NCBI GenBank assembly: GCA_937907035.1
Contig: CALCTX010000377.1
Location: 1 to 8,856, forward strand
Length of the DNA: 8,856 nt
Origin: an uncultured Selenomonadales bacterium
Lineage (GTDB): Bacteria > Bacillota_C > Negativicutes > Selenomonadales > Selenomonadaceae
Direction of reading: 5' to 3'
Positions 1 to 5,947 of this stretch are shown here, piece by piece (positions within the stretch are counted from its first letter, which is position 1; each line of letters opens with the position of its first letter). The position numbers and the translations under genes are program-made. The notes below the pieces were generated by a model. That model was not told where the DNA came from. It made no database searches and saw only the letters and a program-made list of their open reading frames with translations.

Positions 1-1
1 A

Positions 2-1051
2 TGTGGCCTCTGTGTAAAGGCCTGTCCTTTTAGTGCTATTATAGAAGTTGTCCGTCCCTGCATAAAAGCCTGTCCTGCCAATGCAATTTCCGTTGCCCCC
101 AACAAACTCGCAGTCATTGATCACGATAAATGTGTCTCTTGCGGCAATTGCCGCAATGCTTGCCCGTTTGGTGCTTTAGAGGCGCGCAGTTTTATCGTGC
201 CGGTTCTTTTAGCACTAAAAAACAAACAACCTGTCACAGCATTGTTAGCCCCATCCGTCATCGGTCAGTTTGGTATCAATGTTACCAACGGTCAACTTGC
301 AGCAGGATTAAAAAAACTTGGTTTTCAAGATATCGTCGATGTCAGCGACAGCGCAGACATGGTAACTCTGCACGAAGCTGAAGAGTTCACTGCCAAAGTT
401 CCTGACCGACAGCCGTTTATGACCAGTTCTTGTTGCCCGGCATTTGTCGATTTCATTAAAAAACACCGCCCAAACACTGCTGACAAAATCTCAGAAACAG
501 TGTCTCCTATGGTTGCTGCCGGCCGCTGGATAAAACAGCAATCCCCATCAACACTCACCTGTTTTATTGGTCCATGTATTGCCAAGAAAAATGAAGCCCT
601 TGACAATTCTGACAGCATTGACTACGTTCTGACCTTTGAAGAACTATTATGTATTTTTGATGGCATCGGCATAGACCTGTCTCAACTAAACGAAGAACCG
701 TACAACACTACCGCTTCCGCCAAAGGTCTATCTTTTCCATTAAAATGCGGCGTCCAAAAAGCAATTGCCGCAACAACAGATACCACCGGCCACAAACTCG
801 AATACGCCTGTGGTCTGACAGAATGTGCCAACAAACTTGATCAGCTTGAAGCCGGTACATTAAAAGCGGACTACCTTGAAGGCATGGCCTGCCAAGATGG
901 TTGTATTAACGGACCAGGCACCTTAGTTCACTCAGGTATAACTCACGTCTTACTGGAAAAGCGCGCAAAGACTCTCACCGCTAAAACCAGTGTTGACAAT
1001 CAAGCTGCCGCAGAGGCTGCTAAAATTTTAAATTTAAACGTTAAAAAATAA
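2..1051 (+). CDS. [FeFe] hydrogenase, group B-like, with N-terminal ferredoxin clusters (5' partial)
   Basis: The protein should reversibly reduce protons to H2, taking electrons from ferredoxin in the cytoplasm. The reading frame is open from the left edge, so the start lies outside the window; 349 residues are visible. Cysteine-rich ferredoxin motifs come first: CGLCVKAC at 2-25, PCIKAC at 56-73 and CVSCGNCRNAC at 131-163, enough for at least two [4Fe-4S] clusters. The three H-cluster signatures follow in order. L1 is TSSCCPAF (422-445). L2 is GPCIAKKNE (569-595), matching PC-x2-K-x2-E but with Gly where classical enzymes have Met. L3 is EGMACQDGCINGPG (878-919), matching E-x-MAC-x2-GC. The TSSCCPAF form and the GPC form of L2 are what I associate with group B monomeric hydrogenases rather than group A. 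No HydE/F/G maturase is visible. An ATG at 197 lies inside the frame, after the ferredoxin motifs, and is not the true start. The gene ends 38 bases before a terminator hairpin. Confidence 0.93.
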   Translation, partial: CGLCVKACPFSAIIEVVRPCIKACPANAISVAPNKLAVIDHDKCVSCGNCRNACPFGALEARSFIVPVLLALKNKQPVTALLAPSVIGQFGINVTNGQLAAGLKKLGFQDIVDVSDSADMVTLHEAEEFTAKVPDRQPFMTSSCCPAFVDFIKKHRPNTADKISETVSPMVAAGRWIKQQSPSTLTCFIGPCIAKKNEALDNSDSIDYVLTFEELLCIFDGIGIDLSQLNEEPYNTTASAKGLSFPLKCGVQKAIAATTDTTGHKLEYACGLTECANKLDQLEAGTLKADYLEGMACQDGCINGPGTLVHSGITHVLLEKRAKTLTAKTSVDNQAAAEAAKILNLNVKK

Positions 1052-1089
1052 TACTCATTCTTTTAATGCTTTGTTTAAATCGATCAAAC

Positions 1090-1120
1090 AAAAAGAGGAG
1101 CAACAACTGCTCCTCTTTTT
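1090..1120. terminator. Bidirectional rho-independent terminator
   Basis: A perfect 13-bp inverted repeat (arms 1090-1102 and 1108-1120, loop 1103-1107). The GC-rich core GAGGAGCA pairs with TGCTCCTC and is flanked by five A and five T, so either strand yields a hairpin followed by a U-run. It lies between the convergent hydrogenase (ends 1051) and nitroreductase (ends 1149) genes and should stop transcription from both sides. Confidence 0.92.
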
Positions 1121-1148
1121 ATTTCCCAATAACACCAAAACGAACCGA

Positions 1149-1676
1149 CTATTTAACATAATAAACGTAATCTTTTTTACGTGGCGCCGGTACAGGCAAT
1201 GGTGCTGCAGCATACCCAAGTGCACAATGCCCGATGCCTTCATAGTCCCCTTTAATCCCTAAATCAGCAAGCAAAATTTTACCAAACTCTGATTCAAACT
1301 CTTGTTTAGCCCGATGTATCCAGATACTGTCAACCCCCAAGCTGGCTGCCGCATTTTGCAGATTACCTAATACCAGACTGCCATCATAAAGATAAGTTGG
1401 CACTGCTTTATCAGCTAAAACGATAAGTATCACAGGCGCTCCATAAAACGGATCAAACCCTTCAGGCCAACCGCCGATCTTACGATTTTCTTCTGCAATT
1501 CTATCACGTACTTCTTTTTTTGTAACTGCAATTATTATCGGTGACTGGCTGCCTTTACCGGTGGGTGCATACGTACCGGCTTTGATTATCGCCGACAATT
1601 CTTCATCCGTTATCATGTCCGGCTTAAAATTCCGGCAACTTCTTCTTGTTTCCAAAACCTTCAATGTCTCGTTCAT
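1149..1676 (-). CDS. Small nitroreductase-family FMN oxidoreductase
   Basis: A 175-residue flavoprotein of the nitroreductase fold. Such enzymes use NAD(P)H to reduce nitro compounds, quinones or flavins in the cytoplasm, usually as homodimers; the natural substrate is not predictable here. Family marks visible are the N-terminal R11-R12-S13-x-R15 element that binds the FMN phosphate, APTGKGSQSP at 37-46 in the place of the usual flavin-contacting AP(S/T)G loop, YGAPVILIV at 78-86, the DGSLVLGNLQNAAASLG helix at 98-114 and the GHCALGY segment at 149-155. The length is at the short end for the family. The ATG at 1676 has AAAGGAGAGG upstream. It is the last gene of a three-gene operon, 15 bases after the NimA-like gene, and runs into the shared terminator at 1090-1120. 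Confidence 0.9.
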   Translation of the reverse strand: MNETLKVLETRRSCRNFKPDMITDEELSAIIKAGTYAPTGKGSQSPIIIAVTKKEVRDRIAEENRKIGGWPEGFDPFYGAPVILIVLADKAVPTYLYDGSLVLGNLQNAAASLGVDSIWIHRAKQEFESEFGKILLADLGIKGDYEGIGHCALGYAAAPLPVPAPRKKDYVYYVK

Positions 1677-1691
1677 TTAAAACCTCTCCTT

Positions 1692-2168
1692 TTATTTATT
1701 TTCCGGCAAGTTGCGCTTACCGGTAATCGATTCCAATACGATCTTAAATACATTAGCTGCCGCCAGTCCCCGGCATCTGCCGACAGGATAATCACCATAA
1801 CCATAACGTTTTGTCATCAACTCAAACGCCCGGATTTTTTCTTCTTCTGTTTCCACTGCCTGATAATATCCAAATCCTATAATACTTTCATAACGAGTGG
1901 TTATTCCCATGTCCGTTTTTTCAATACAATAAAAAACATCCGCTTCAACACAAACAGCATTATTGTCAGCCAAAAGATCTGTCTTCAATCCTTGCTTGGC
2001 ACTGTGTCCCCAAATCACTACTTTGCCGTCAACGATTTCATGGCAAAATGACAACGGGACAACATACGGAAACTCCTTCCCTTGTATACCAAGCCTGATT
2101 GTCGGGCATTTAGATAAAATATCTGCAATTTCCTTAAACTCTGTGACTTCACGTTCTTTCCGATGCAT
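1692..2168 (-). CDS. NimA-like pyridoxamine 5'-phosphate oxidase-fold flavin protein
   Basis: A 158-residue protein of the PNPOx-like split-barrel FMN-binding superfamily, closest in pattern to the group labelled 5-nitroimidazole resistance protein (NimA-like). Visible marks are PYVVPLSF at 34-41, the IWGHSAKQGLKTDLL segment at 52-66 with His55 followed by G-x-K, YESIIGFGYYQAVETEEEK at 93-111 and a C-terminal SITGKR at 147-152. NimA-type proteins are reported to convert nitroimidazoles to non-toxic amines, but most chromosomal homologues have no tested role, so drug resistance should not be assumed. The ATG at 2168 is set by a strong AGGAGGAA that overlaps the stop codon of the preceding aldolase gene. 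The nitroreductase follows after 15 bases. Together the two suggest a small flavin or nitro-reduction pair. Confidence 0.87.
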   Translation of the reverse strand: MHRKEREVTEFKEIADILSKCPTIRLGIQGKEFPYVVPLSFCHEIVDGKVVIWGHSAKQGLKTDLLADNNAVCVEADVFYCIEKTDMGITTRYESIIGFGYYQAVETEEEKIRAFELMTKRYGYGDYPVGRCRGLAAANVFKIVLESITGKRNLPENK

Positions 2169-2173
2169 ATTGC

Positions 2174-2181
2174 TTCCTCCT
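2174..2181 (-). promoter_or_regulatory. Ribosome binding site overlapping an upstream stop codon
   Basis: AGGAGGAA lies 7 bases (counted from GGAGG) before the ATG of the NimA-like gene. Its first bases are part of the TAG stop (2182-2180) of the threonine aldolase gene. The overlap fixes the start at 2168 and suggests that ribosomes ending the first gene can reinitiate on the second. Confidence 0.8.
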
Positions 2182-3196
2182 ACAATCGCTCAATCGCTGC
2201 TATCAGAGTCTGAACATCTTCCTCTTTAGTTCCCCAGCTGGTACAAAATCGAGTAAGCTCTCCCATTTCTTCAAATATAAATTCCTTGGCCAACTGTGCT
2301 TTTTGTTCTGCTGTCAAAACTACAAACTGCTGATTCGTCGGGCTCACAACCGCTTCCTTGATCCCCTTTGCCCTAAACGCTGCCTGCAACCGCATTGCCA
2401 ATTCATCAGCCCGACGGGTAATCGTAAAATACAATCCATCTTTAAGCAATGCATAGAACTGTATCCCCAGTAACCAGCCTTTAGCCAGTACCGCCCCATT
2501 TTGTTTCATATAAGTTTTAAATTTCCGTTGCAAATTTTTATCAGTTATTACCAAAGCCTCGCCAAACATACAGCCACACTTGGTCCCACCGATATAAAAC
2601 GCATCCGCCAATGCCGCCAGGTCAGTCAATGTAACATCATTCCCATCAGCTCCTAACCCATACCCCATTCGTGCCCCATCAACAAACAAAATGAGTTTAT
2701 ATTTACGGCAGACCGCCGCAATAGCCTGAAGTTCGGTCAATGAATACAAGGTTCCGAATTCAGTAGGAAACGAAATATAAACAAGACGTGGCTCTGTCAA
2801 ATATTCCGCTTCGCTGTCCTGATAATATTTAGCGGCTTCTCCTTCAATCTGGGCCGCTGTTATTTTTCCGTCAGTATTAGGCAAAGCAATTATTTTATGC
2901 CCGGTATTTTCAATTGAAGCTGCTTCATGAGCATTGATATGACCTGTATCGGCACAAATGACACTTTGGATTGGTGACAATGCAGCGGCAATAACGATCA
3001 GATTTGTCTGTGTTGCCCCGGGTATAAAATGCACTGCGGCTGTTGGTGCTTTTACCAAATCCCTTATCAACTCAGCTGCCTTTTCGCAGCACTCATCCGC
3101 ACCATAACCGGCAAAATTTCCCGCTGCAGATTCTGTCATGATCTTTAAAACAGCTTCATGCGCAGTCTGATTATAATCATTATTAAAGCGTAACAT
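2180..3196 (-). CDS. Threonine aldolase-family PLP enzyme
   Basis: A fold-type I PLP enzyme of the threonine aldolase/beta-eliminating lyase family, expected to split L-threonine or allo-threonine into glycine and acetaldehyde in the cytoplasm. With the start at 3196 it has 338 residues and begins MLRFNNDYNQTAH, the usual N-terminus of the family (FxNDYxxGAH). A longer form from ATG 3217 would add seven residues with a poorer ribosome binding site; the 3196 start has GGGGG at 9 bases and AAAGG at 3 bases upstream. Other marks are FIPGATQTN (58-66) at the cofactor phosphate, CADTGHINAHEA (81-92) with the His that stacks on PLP, FVDGARMG (171-178) with the Asp that holds the pyridine nitrogen, and YIGGTKCG (201-208) with the Schiff-base Lys206. 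It heads an operon with the NimA-like and nitroreductase genes. No clear promoter could be picked out. Some family members act on other beta-hydroxy amino acids, so the exact substrate is open. Confidence 0.9.
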   Translation of the reverse strand: MLRFNNDYNQTAHEAVLKIMTESAAGNFAGYGADECCEKAAELIRDLVKAPTAAVHFIPGATQTNLIVIAAALSPIQSVICADTGHINAHEAASIENTGHKIIALPNTDGKITAAQIEGEAAKYYQDSEAEYLTEPRLVYISFPTEFGTLYSLTELQAIAAVCRKYKLILFVDGARMGYGLGADGNDVTLTDLAALADAFYIGGTKCGCMFGEALVITDKNLQRKFKTYMKQNGAVLAKGWLLGIQFYALLKDGLYFTITRRADELAMRLQAAFRAKGIKEAVVSPTNQQFVVLTAEQKAQLAKEFIFEEMGELTRFCTSWGTKEEDVQTLIAAIERL

Positions 3197-3325
3197 TTTC
3201 CTTTGCCCCCATTGCAAAATTCAATCTTTCCCCAAATTATTTCTCCGTATTTTCCCAAAATCCTCTATTTGCCCATCAATTCTCTTTTTACCGGCAACAA
3301 AGCAAATGTGTGTTTATTTTCGAGC

Positions 3326-3348
3326 AAAAAATAAGAGACCGGCAAATG
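3326..3348 (-). terminator. 3' arm and U-tract ending the small RNA, possibly also the upstream gene
   Basis: The 3' half of the long closing helix (3348-3335) is followed by UUAUUUUUU. No other hairpin with a U-run is seen after the DUF3298-type gene ending at 3509, so this structure may also stop transcripts coming from that gene. The long distance between the two arms (3448-3461 and 3335-3348) makes it an unusual terminator unless the whole RNA folds as a rod. Confidence 0.45.
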
Positions 3349-3473
3349 CCAAAGCCCAACCGACCTTTGAAACATAGTAACCCTCGCCACGTATATCCTC
3401 ATACAAGCAGCACAGTTATAGGTCTCAAAACAGTCGTGACACTTCAACATTCGCCAGTCTCAAAAAACAAAAG
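3326..3473 (-). ncRNA. Candidate structured small RNA, rod-like, 6S-RNA-like layout
   Basis: Read on the - strand, GAGACUGGCGAAUG (3461-3448) pairs with CAUUUGCCGGUCUC (3348-3335), 14 bp without mismatch. The helix continues as UUGAAGU (3447-3441) with GCUUUGG (3355-3349), giving 21 contiguous pairs. A bubble follows, 10 nt (3440-3431) opposite 9 nt (3364-3356), in which CGAC and GUCG could also pair. Next is a 9-bp helix, UUUUGAGAC (3430-3422) with GUUUCAAAG (3373-3365). The apical part can fold GCUGC-UU-GUAU over AUAC-GUGGC. The closing helix is followed at once by UUAUUUUUU (3334-3326), as in a factor-independent terminator. Eight of the 30 main pairs are G-U, which would be A-C mismatches in a + strand transcript, so the - strand is the functional one. 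The 5' end at about 3473 is inferred from a TATAAT box. The closing stem, bubble and apical arm recall 6S RNA, but at about 130-148 nt it is short for that family. I see no SRP, tmRNA, RNase P or riboswitch signature. No convincing protein gene occupies 3197-3508. Confidence 0.6.
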
Positions 3474-3479
3474 CAAATA

Positions 3480-3485
3480 ATTATA
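3480..3485 (-). promoter_or_regulatory. Candidate -10 box for the small RNA
   Basis: A perfect TATAAT (within TATATAAT) reads on the - strand, placing a start near 3473, about 12 bases before the closing helix of the RNA. The -35 region at suitable spacing (about 3503-3508) is ACTTTT and does not resemble TTGACA, so the promoter rests on the -10 box alone. The region is AT-rich, which raises the chance of a random match. Confidence 0.4.
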
Positions 3486-3508
3486 TATCTTTGCTGAGCC
3501 ATAAAAGT

Positions 3509-4294
3509 TTAGATTTGATTTAACAATTGCGGATAGTCAGCATACTTCAATTCGATTATCGAATATCCGGAAGCATACGGCGCGATCACATAAGGCGAGA
3601 AATAGAAATATACACTTTCACCATTTCGGACAAATACAAGCCCAGCCCCGTCTTTATCCGCAAAATCGGCAAAACTCTTTTCTACGTTAAAGCAATATCT
3701 GTCATAGCCAATACGGATTATCTCATTCTTGATTGCCTGACAAAGTTGCGGCACATCATTACAAATATCTTTGACTGTCAACGGATTGCCATTCTTATCC
3801 AAGTTTTCTGCCGAATAAGAATAACTCGGGTGAGCTCCGCCGGCATTCATATAATGATTAAATAATACGCTCAAACCTTGCTGATTCCCCATAACGATAC
3901 TGGCATCGCAGAAATACTGATACGGCATCTGTTCCCGCAATGCATTATTACTAAGATCTTCTTTTGCAGTTTGCGTCAGACTTTTCACAACCTCAATAGC
4001 CTTTTTTTTGCTCTGTTTATTGATTTCTGCCAGCCCGTTAAAAATCCCCTCGCCGACCTGTGTCGTTGTCAATTTCAGTTCCGGAAATTTTCCCTGAACC
4101 AATACTTTCCCGCTTGCTTCGTCAACAGTTTGAAACGAACGAACAGCAAAATACTCCGGTATCATTGCCTCGGTTATCCCCGGTGCATCCAAAAATTGCG
4201 GTACATCTGCAAAAGCACTGCCGCCCGGAGCGATTAAAAATCCTCCCGATACAAGCACTGCCATAAGATTACGTTTCCAATTTCTCATCAGCAT
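3509..4294 (-). CDS. Exported DUF3298/RsiV-like domain protein
   Basis: A 261-residue secreted or periplasmic protein. The N-terminus has basic residues (R4, K7, R8), a hydrophobic core at about 10-23 and an AFA-D junction at 27-30, typical of signal peptidase I cleavage. The mature part matches the pattern of DUF4163/DUF3298 proteins, a fold also found in the extracellular part of the anti-sigma factor RsiV. The marks are GGAHPSYSYSAENLDKNGNPL at 152-172, a switch from the topology-typical 'GGAH...Y...N.D' motif into LTVKDIC at 172-178, and a C-terminal block FYFSPYVIAPYASGYSIIEL at 229-248. RsiV binds lysozyme, but this protein has no transmembrane anchor or sigma-binding part, so no such role can be claimed. 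The ATG at 4294 has GAGGAGGT at 4303-4310, GGAGG lying 9 bases away; the Met at codon 3 is too far. It is the last of a run of - strand genes, 112 bases after comM, and probably has its own promoter. Confidence 0.8.
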   Translation of the reverse strand: MLMRNWKRNLMAVLVSGGFLIAPGGSAFADVPQFLDAPGITEAMIPEYFAVRSFQTVDEASGKVLVQGKFPELKLTTTQVGEGIFNGLAEINKQSKKKAIEVVKSLTQTAKEDLSNNALREQMPYQYFCDASIVMGNQQGLSVLFNHYMNAGGAHPSYSYSAENLDKNGNPLTVKDICNDVPQLCQAIKNEIIRIGYDRYCFNVEKSFADFADKDGAGLVFVRNGESVYFYFSPYVIAPYASGYSIIELKYADYPQLLNQI

Positions 4295-4330
4295 GTCTGG
4301 TTACCTCCTCAAGTAAATCTCACTGACAAA

Positions 4331-4359
4331 ATTATCACAAAGCTACACCTAAAATACAA
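4331..4359 (-). promoter_or_regulatory. Candidate promoter for the DUF3298-like gene
   Basis: On the - strand TTGTAT (4359-4354), a 17-base spacer and GATAAT (4336-4331) are found, with TG one base before the -10 box (extended -10). A start near 4324 would leave a leader of about 30 bases containing the GAGGAGGT ribosome binding site. The -35 box is weak (3 of 6) and the -10 good (5 of 6). Confidence 0.45.
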
Positions 4360-4406
4360 TAAATATCCGATTAAAAGAAAATAAGAATTTGATTAGAATA
4401 CTGTTG

Positions 4407-5933
4407 TCAGTCGACCTCCAAGCCCAAATCATTGCGGAGCTGGATCGCTTCAGCAATATGCGGTGCATCGATAACCTCTGTTGCTGCCAGATCGGCGATT
4501 GTTTTTGCTACCTTGATTATCCGGTCATAAGAACGTGCGGAAAGATTCATCTTTTTAAACACCTGTTCCAGCAAACTTTGTGCCCCCTCAGTCAGCGGGC
4601 AAAGCTTTTTTATCAAGGCATGGCTCATCTGTGTATTACAGAAAAGGCCATAATCCTTAAACCTTTCTAATTGTCGTTGCCGCGCAGCACTGACACGCTT
4701 ACGTATATCGGCTGACGATTCGGCTTTGGCGGTTGCTGTCAGTTCTTTATACTCAACTCTCGGTATACGAATATGTATATCAATACGATCCAAAAGAGGC
4801 CCTGACAACTTTCGCGTATAACGTTTGATCTCATTAGGTGTGCAATCACAAGGGTGATCCTTATCGCCATAATAACCGCATGGGCAAGGATTCATCGCCG
4901 CGATCAAAATCATTCGGGAAGGAAATGTCAGTGAAGCATTGACACGGGAAATCGTAACTTGCCCATCTTCCAACGGCTGGCGTAAAACCTCTAATGTGGA
5001 TTTGCTAAACTCAGGCAACTCATCTAAAAATAAAACCCCGTTATGGCTCAAAGTCACTTCACCCGGCCGCGGTATTGTCCCGCCGCCGATTATAGCTACA
5101 GATGAAGTAGTATGATGCGGACTGCGAAACGGCCGATTCTTGATAAGGCCATTATTATTTTTCAAAAGCCCGGCAATACTGTATATTTTTGTCACTGCCA
5201 AAGCTTCCTGCCGGGTCATTTCCGGCAATATCGAGCTCATCCTCCGTGCGAGCATAGTTTTGCCGGCTCCGGGAACACCGACCATCAGAACATTATGCCC
5301 GCCAGCTGCCGCAATTTCCAACGCCCGTTTGGCAACGAATTGCCCCTGCACATCGGCAAAATCCTCAACCAGTTCATCAGTTGCTGTCTCCTGTGGTTCC
5401 GGTTTTGACGGCTCTAATACATTTTTTCCGGTAAGATGTTCTATCAGCTCCGTTAAAGTTTTAACTCCATAAACTTCTATCCCTTCAACCAGTAAAGCTT
5501 CATTGACATTGCCCGCAGCAACATACATTTTTTCAACACCATTTTCTTTAGCATTCACCGCCATAGGCAATATGCCATGAATCTCCCGCAATGCACCCTC
5601 AAGTGACAATTCAGCGGCAAACACTGCCCCACTGACAGCATCTGCCGGTATCACTCCATATGCTGTCAACAATGCTGTCGCAATTGGCAGATCCAACCCT
5701 GAACTGTCTTTTCTGATATCAGCCGGAGCCAGATTGATCGTAACTTTTTCCTGTCGAATCTTTACACCGGAATTTTTTATCGCAGTCCTGACTCGTTCTT
5801 TTGATTCCTTTACCGCTGTATCTAACAGCCCAACAATATCAAAAGACGGAAAGCCGTGCGAAACATCCACTTCCACATTTATCAGCATTCCGTCTACTCC
5901 CAATGTCGTTGATCCCAATGTTTTTGCGAACAA
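4407..5933 (-). CDS. comM: ComM/YifB-family Mg-chelatase-like AAA+ ATPase
   Basis: A full-length 508-residue member of the YifB/ComM family. ComM of transforming bacteria is a ring-shaped helicase that extends heteroduplex during natural transformation; in many Firmicutes the role is untested. The order is an N-terminal Lon-protease-like ChlI domain (about 1-170, with HGFPSFDIVGL at 26-36 and NLAPADIRKDSSGLDLPIA at 67-85), a linker, then the AAA+ core. The core has Walker A GVPGAGKT (219-226), SPHHTTS (271-277), Walker B GVLFLDELPEF (299-309), sensor 1 within AAMNPCPCG (345-353), the CPCG/CDC cysteine pairs at 350-364 and LLDRIDI (380-386). A helical C-terminal domain with SARSYDRIIKVAKTIADL (465-482) closes it. 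The start is TTG at 5933: an AGGGAGGA site lies 7 bases away (GGAGG), the frame is closed by a TAG 12 bases upstream, and the next ATG would remove family-conserved residues. It follows the GT-C-like gene with 12 bases between stop and start, so it is probably co-transcribed with unrelated envelope genes. Confidence 0.95.
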   Translation of the reverse strand: MFAKTLGSTTLGVDGMLINVEVDVSHGFPSFDIVGLLDTAVKESKERVRTAIKNSGVKIRQEKVTINLAPADIRKDSSGLDLPIATALLTAYGVIPADAVSGAVFAAELSLEGALREIHGILPMAVNAKENGVEKMYVAAGNVNEALLVEGIEVYGVKTLTELIEHLTGKNVLEPSKPEPQETATDELVEDFADVQGQFVAKRALEIAAAGGHNVLMVGVPGAGKTMLARRMSSILPEMTRQEALAVTKIYSIAGLLKNNNGLIKNRPFRSPHHTTSSVAIIGGGTIPRPGEVTLSHNGVLFLDELPEFSKSTLEVLRQPLEDGQVTISRVNASLTFPSRMILIAAMNPCPCGYYGDKDHPCDCTPNEIKRYTRKLSGPLLDRIDIHIRIPRVEYKELTATAKAESSADIRKRVSAARQRQLERFKDYGLFCNTQMSHALIKKLCPLTEGAQSLLEQVFKKMNLSARSYDRIIKVAKTIADLAATEVIDAPHIAEAIQLRNDLGLEVD

Positions 5934-5939
5934 AAATAT

Positions 5940-5947
5940 TCCTCCCT
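5940..5947 (-). promoter_or_regulatory. Ribosome binding site that supports the TTG start of comM
   Basis: AGGGAGGA directly overlaps the TAG stop (5948-5946) of the preceding membrane-protein gene; the GGAGG core sits 7 bases before the TTG at 5933. The stop and start are in the same frame, 12 bases apart, consistent with reinitiation. Confidence 0.75.

Noticed and set aside
325..618. A 97-codon open frame antisense to the hydrogenase
   Set aside because: It is a shadow of the conserved hydrogenase frame, with no ribosome binding site and no recognisable domain.
3197..3334. A promoter for the threonine aldolase operon
   Set aside because: Several AT-rich hexamers (for example TTGATG and AATAAT) are present, but none pair at 16-18 bases with a reasonable partner, so no promoter is called.
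3320..3420. A short - strand frame ending in a hydrophobic stretch (VSKVGWALAFAGLLFFARK) that could be a tiny membrane protein
   Set aside because: It is about 33 codons with only a possible TTG start and no ribosome binding site, and it is explained by the U- and G-rich 3' half of the RNA. Conservation of the frame in relatives would reopen it.
3265..3450. A 61-codon open frame on the - strand with two CxxC pairs near its start (CHDC and CAAC)
   Set aside because: It has no ribosome binding site, overlaps the structured RNA entirely, and its cysteine pairs fall in paired RNA segments; the composition after residue 20 does not look like a protein domain.
4860..4900. Cysteine pairs in the ComM-like protein (CPCG and CDC) as an unusual metal site
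   Set aside because: These cysteines are a regular feature of the YifB/ComM family and need no special explanation.
5112..5472. Two overlapping + strand open frames of about 100 codons within comM
   Set aside because: They lie antisense to the AAA+ core, lack ribosome binding sites and resemble no family.
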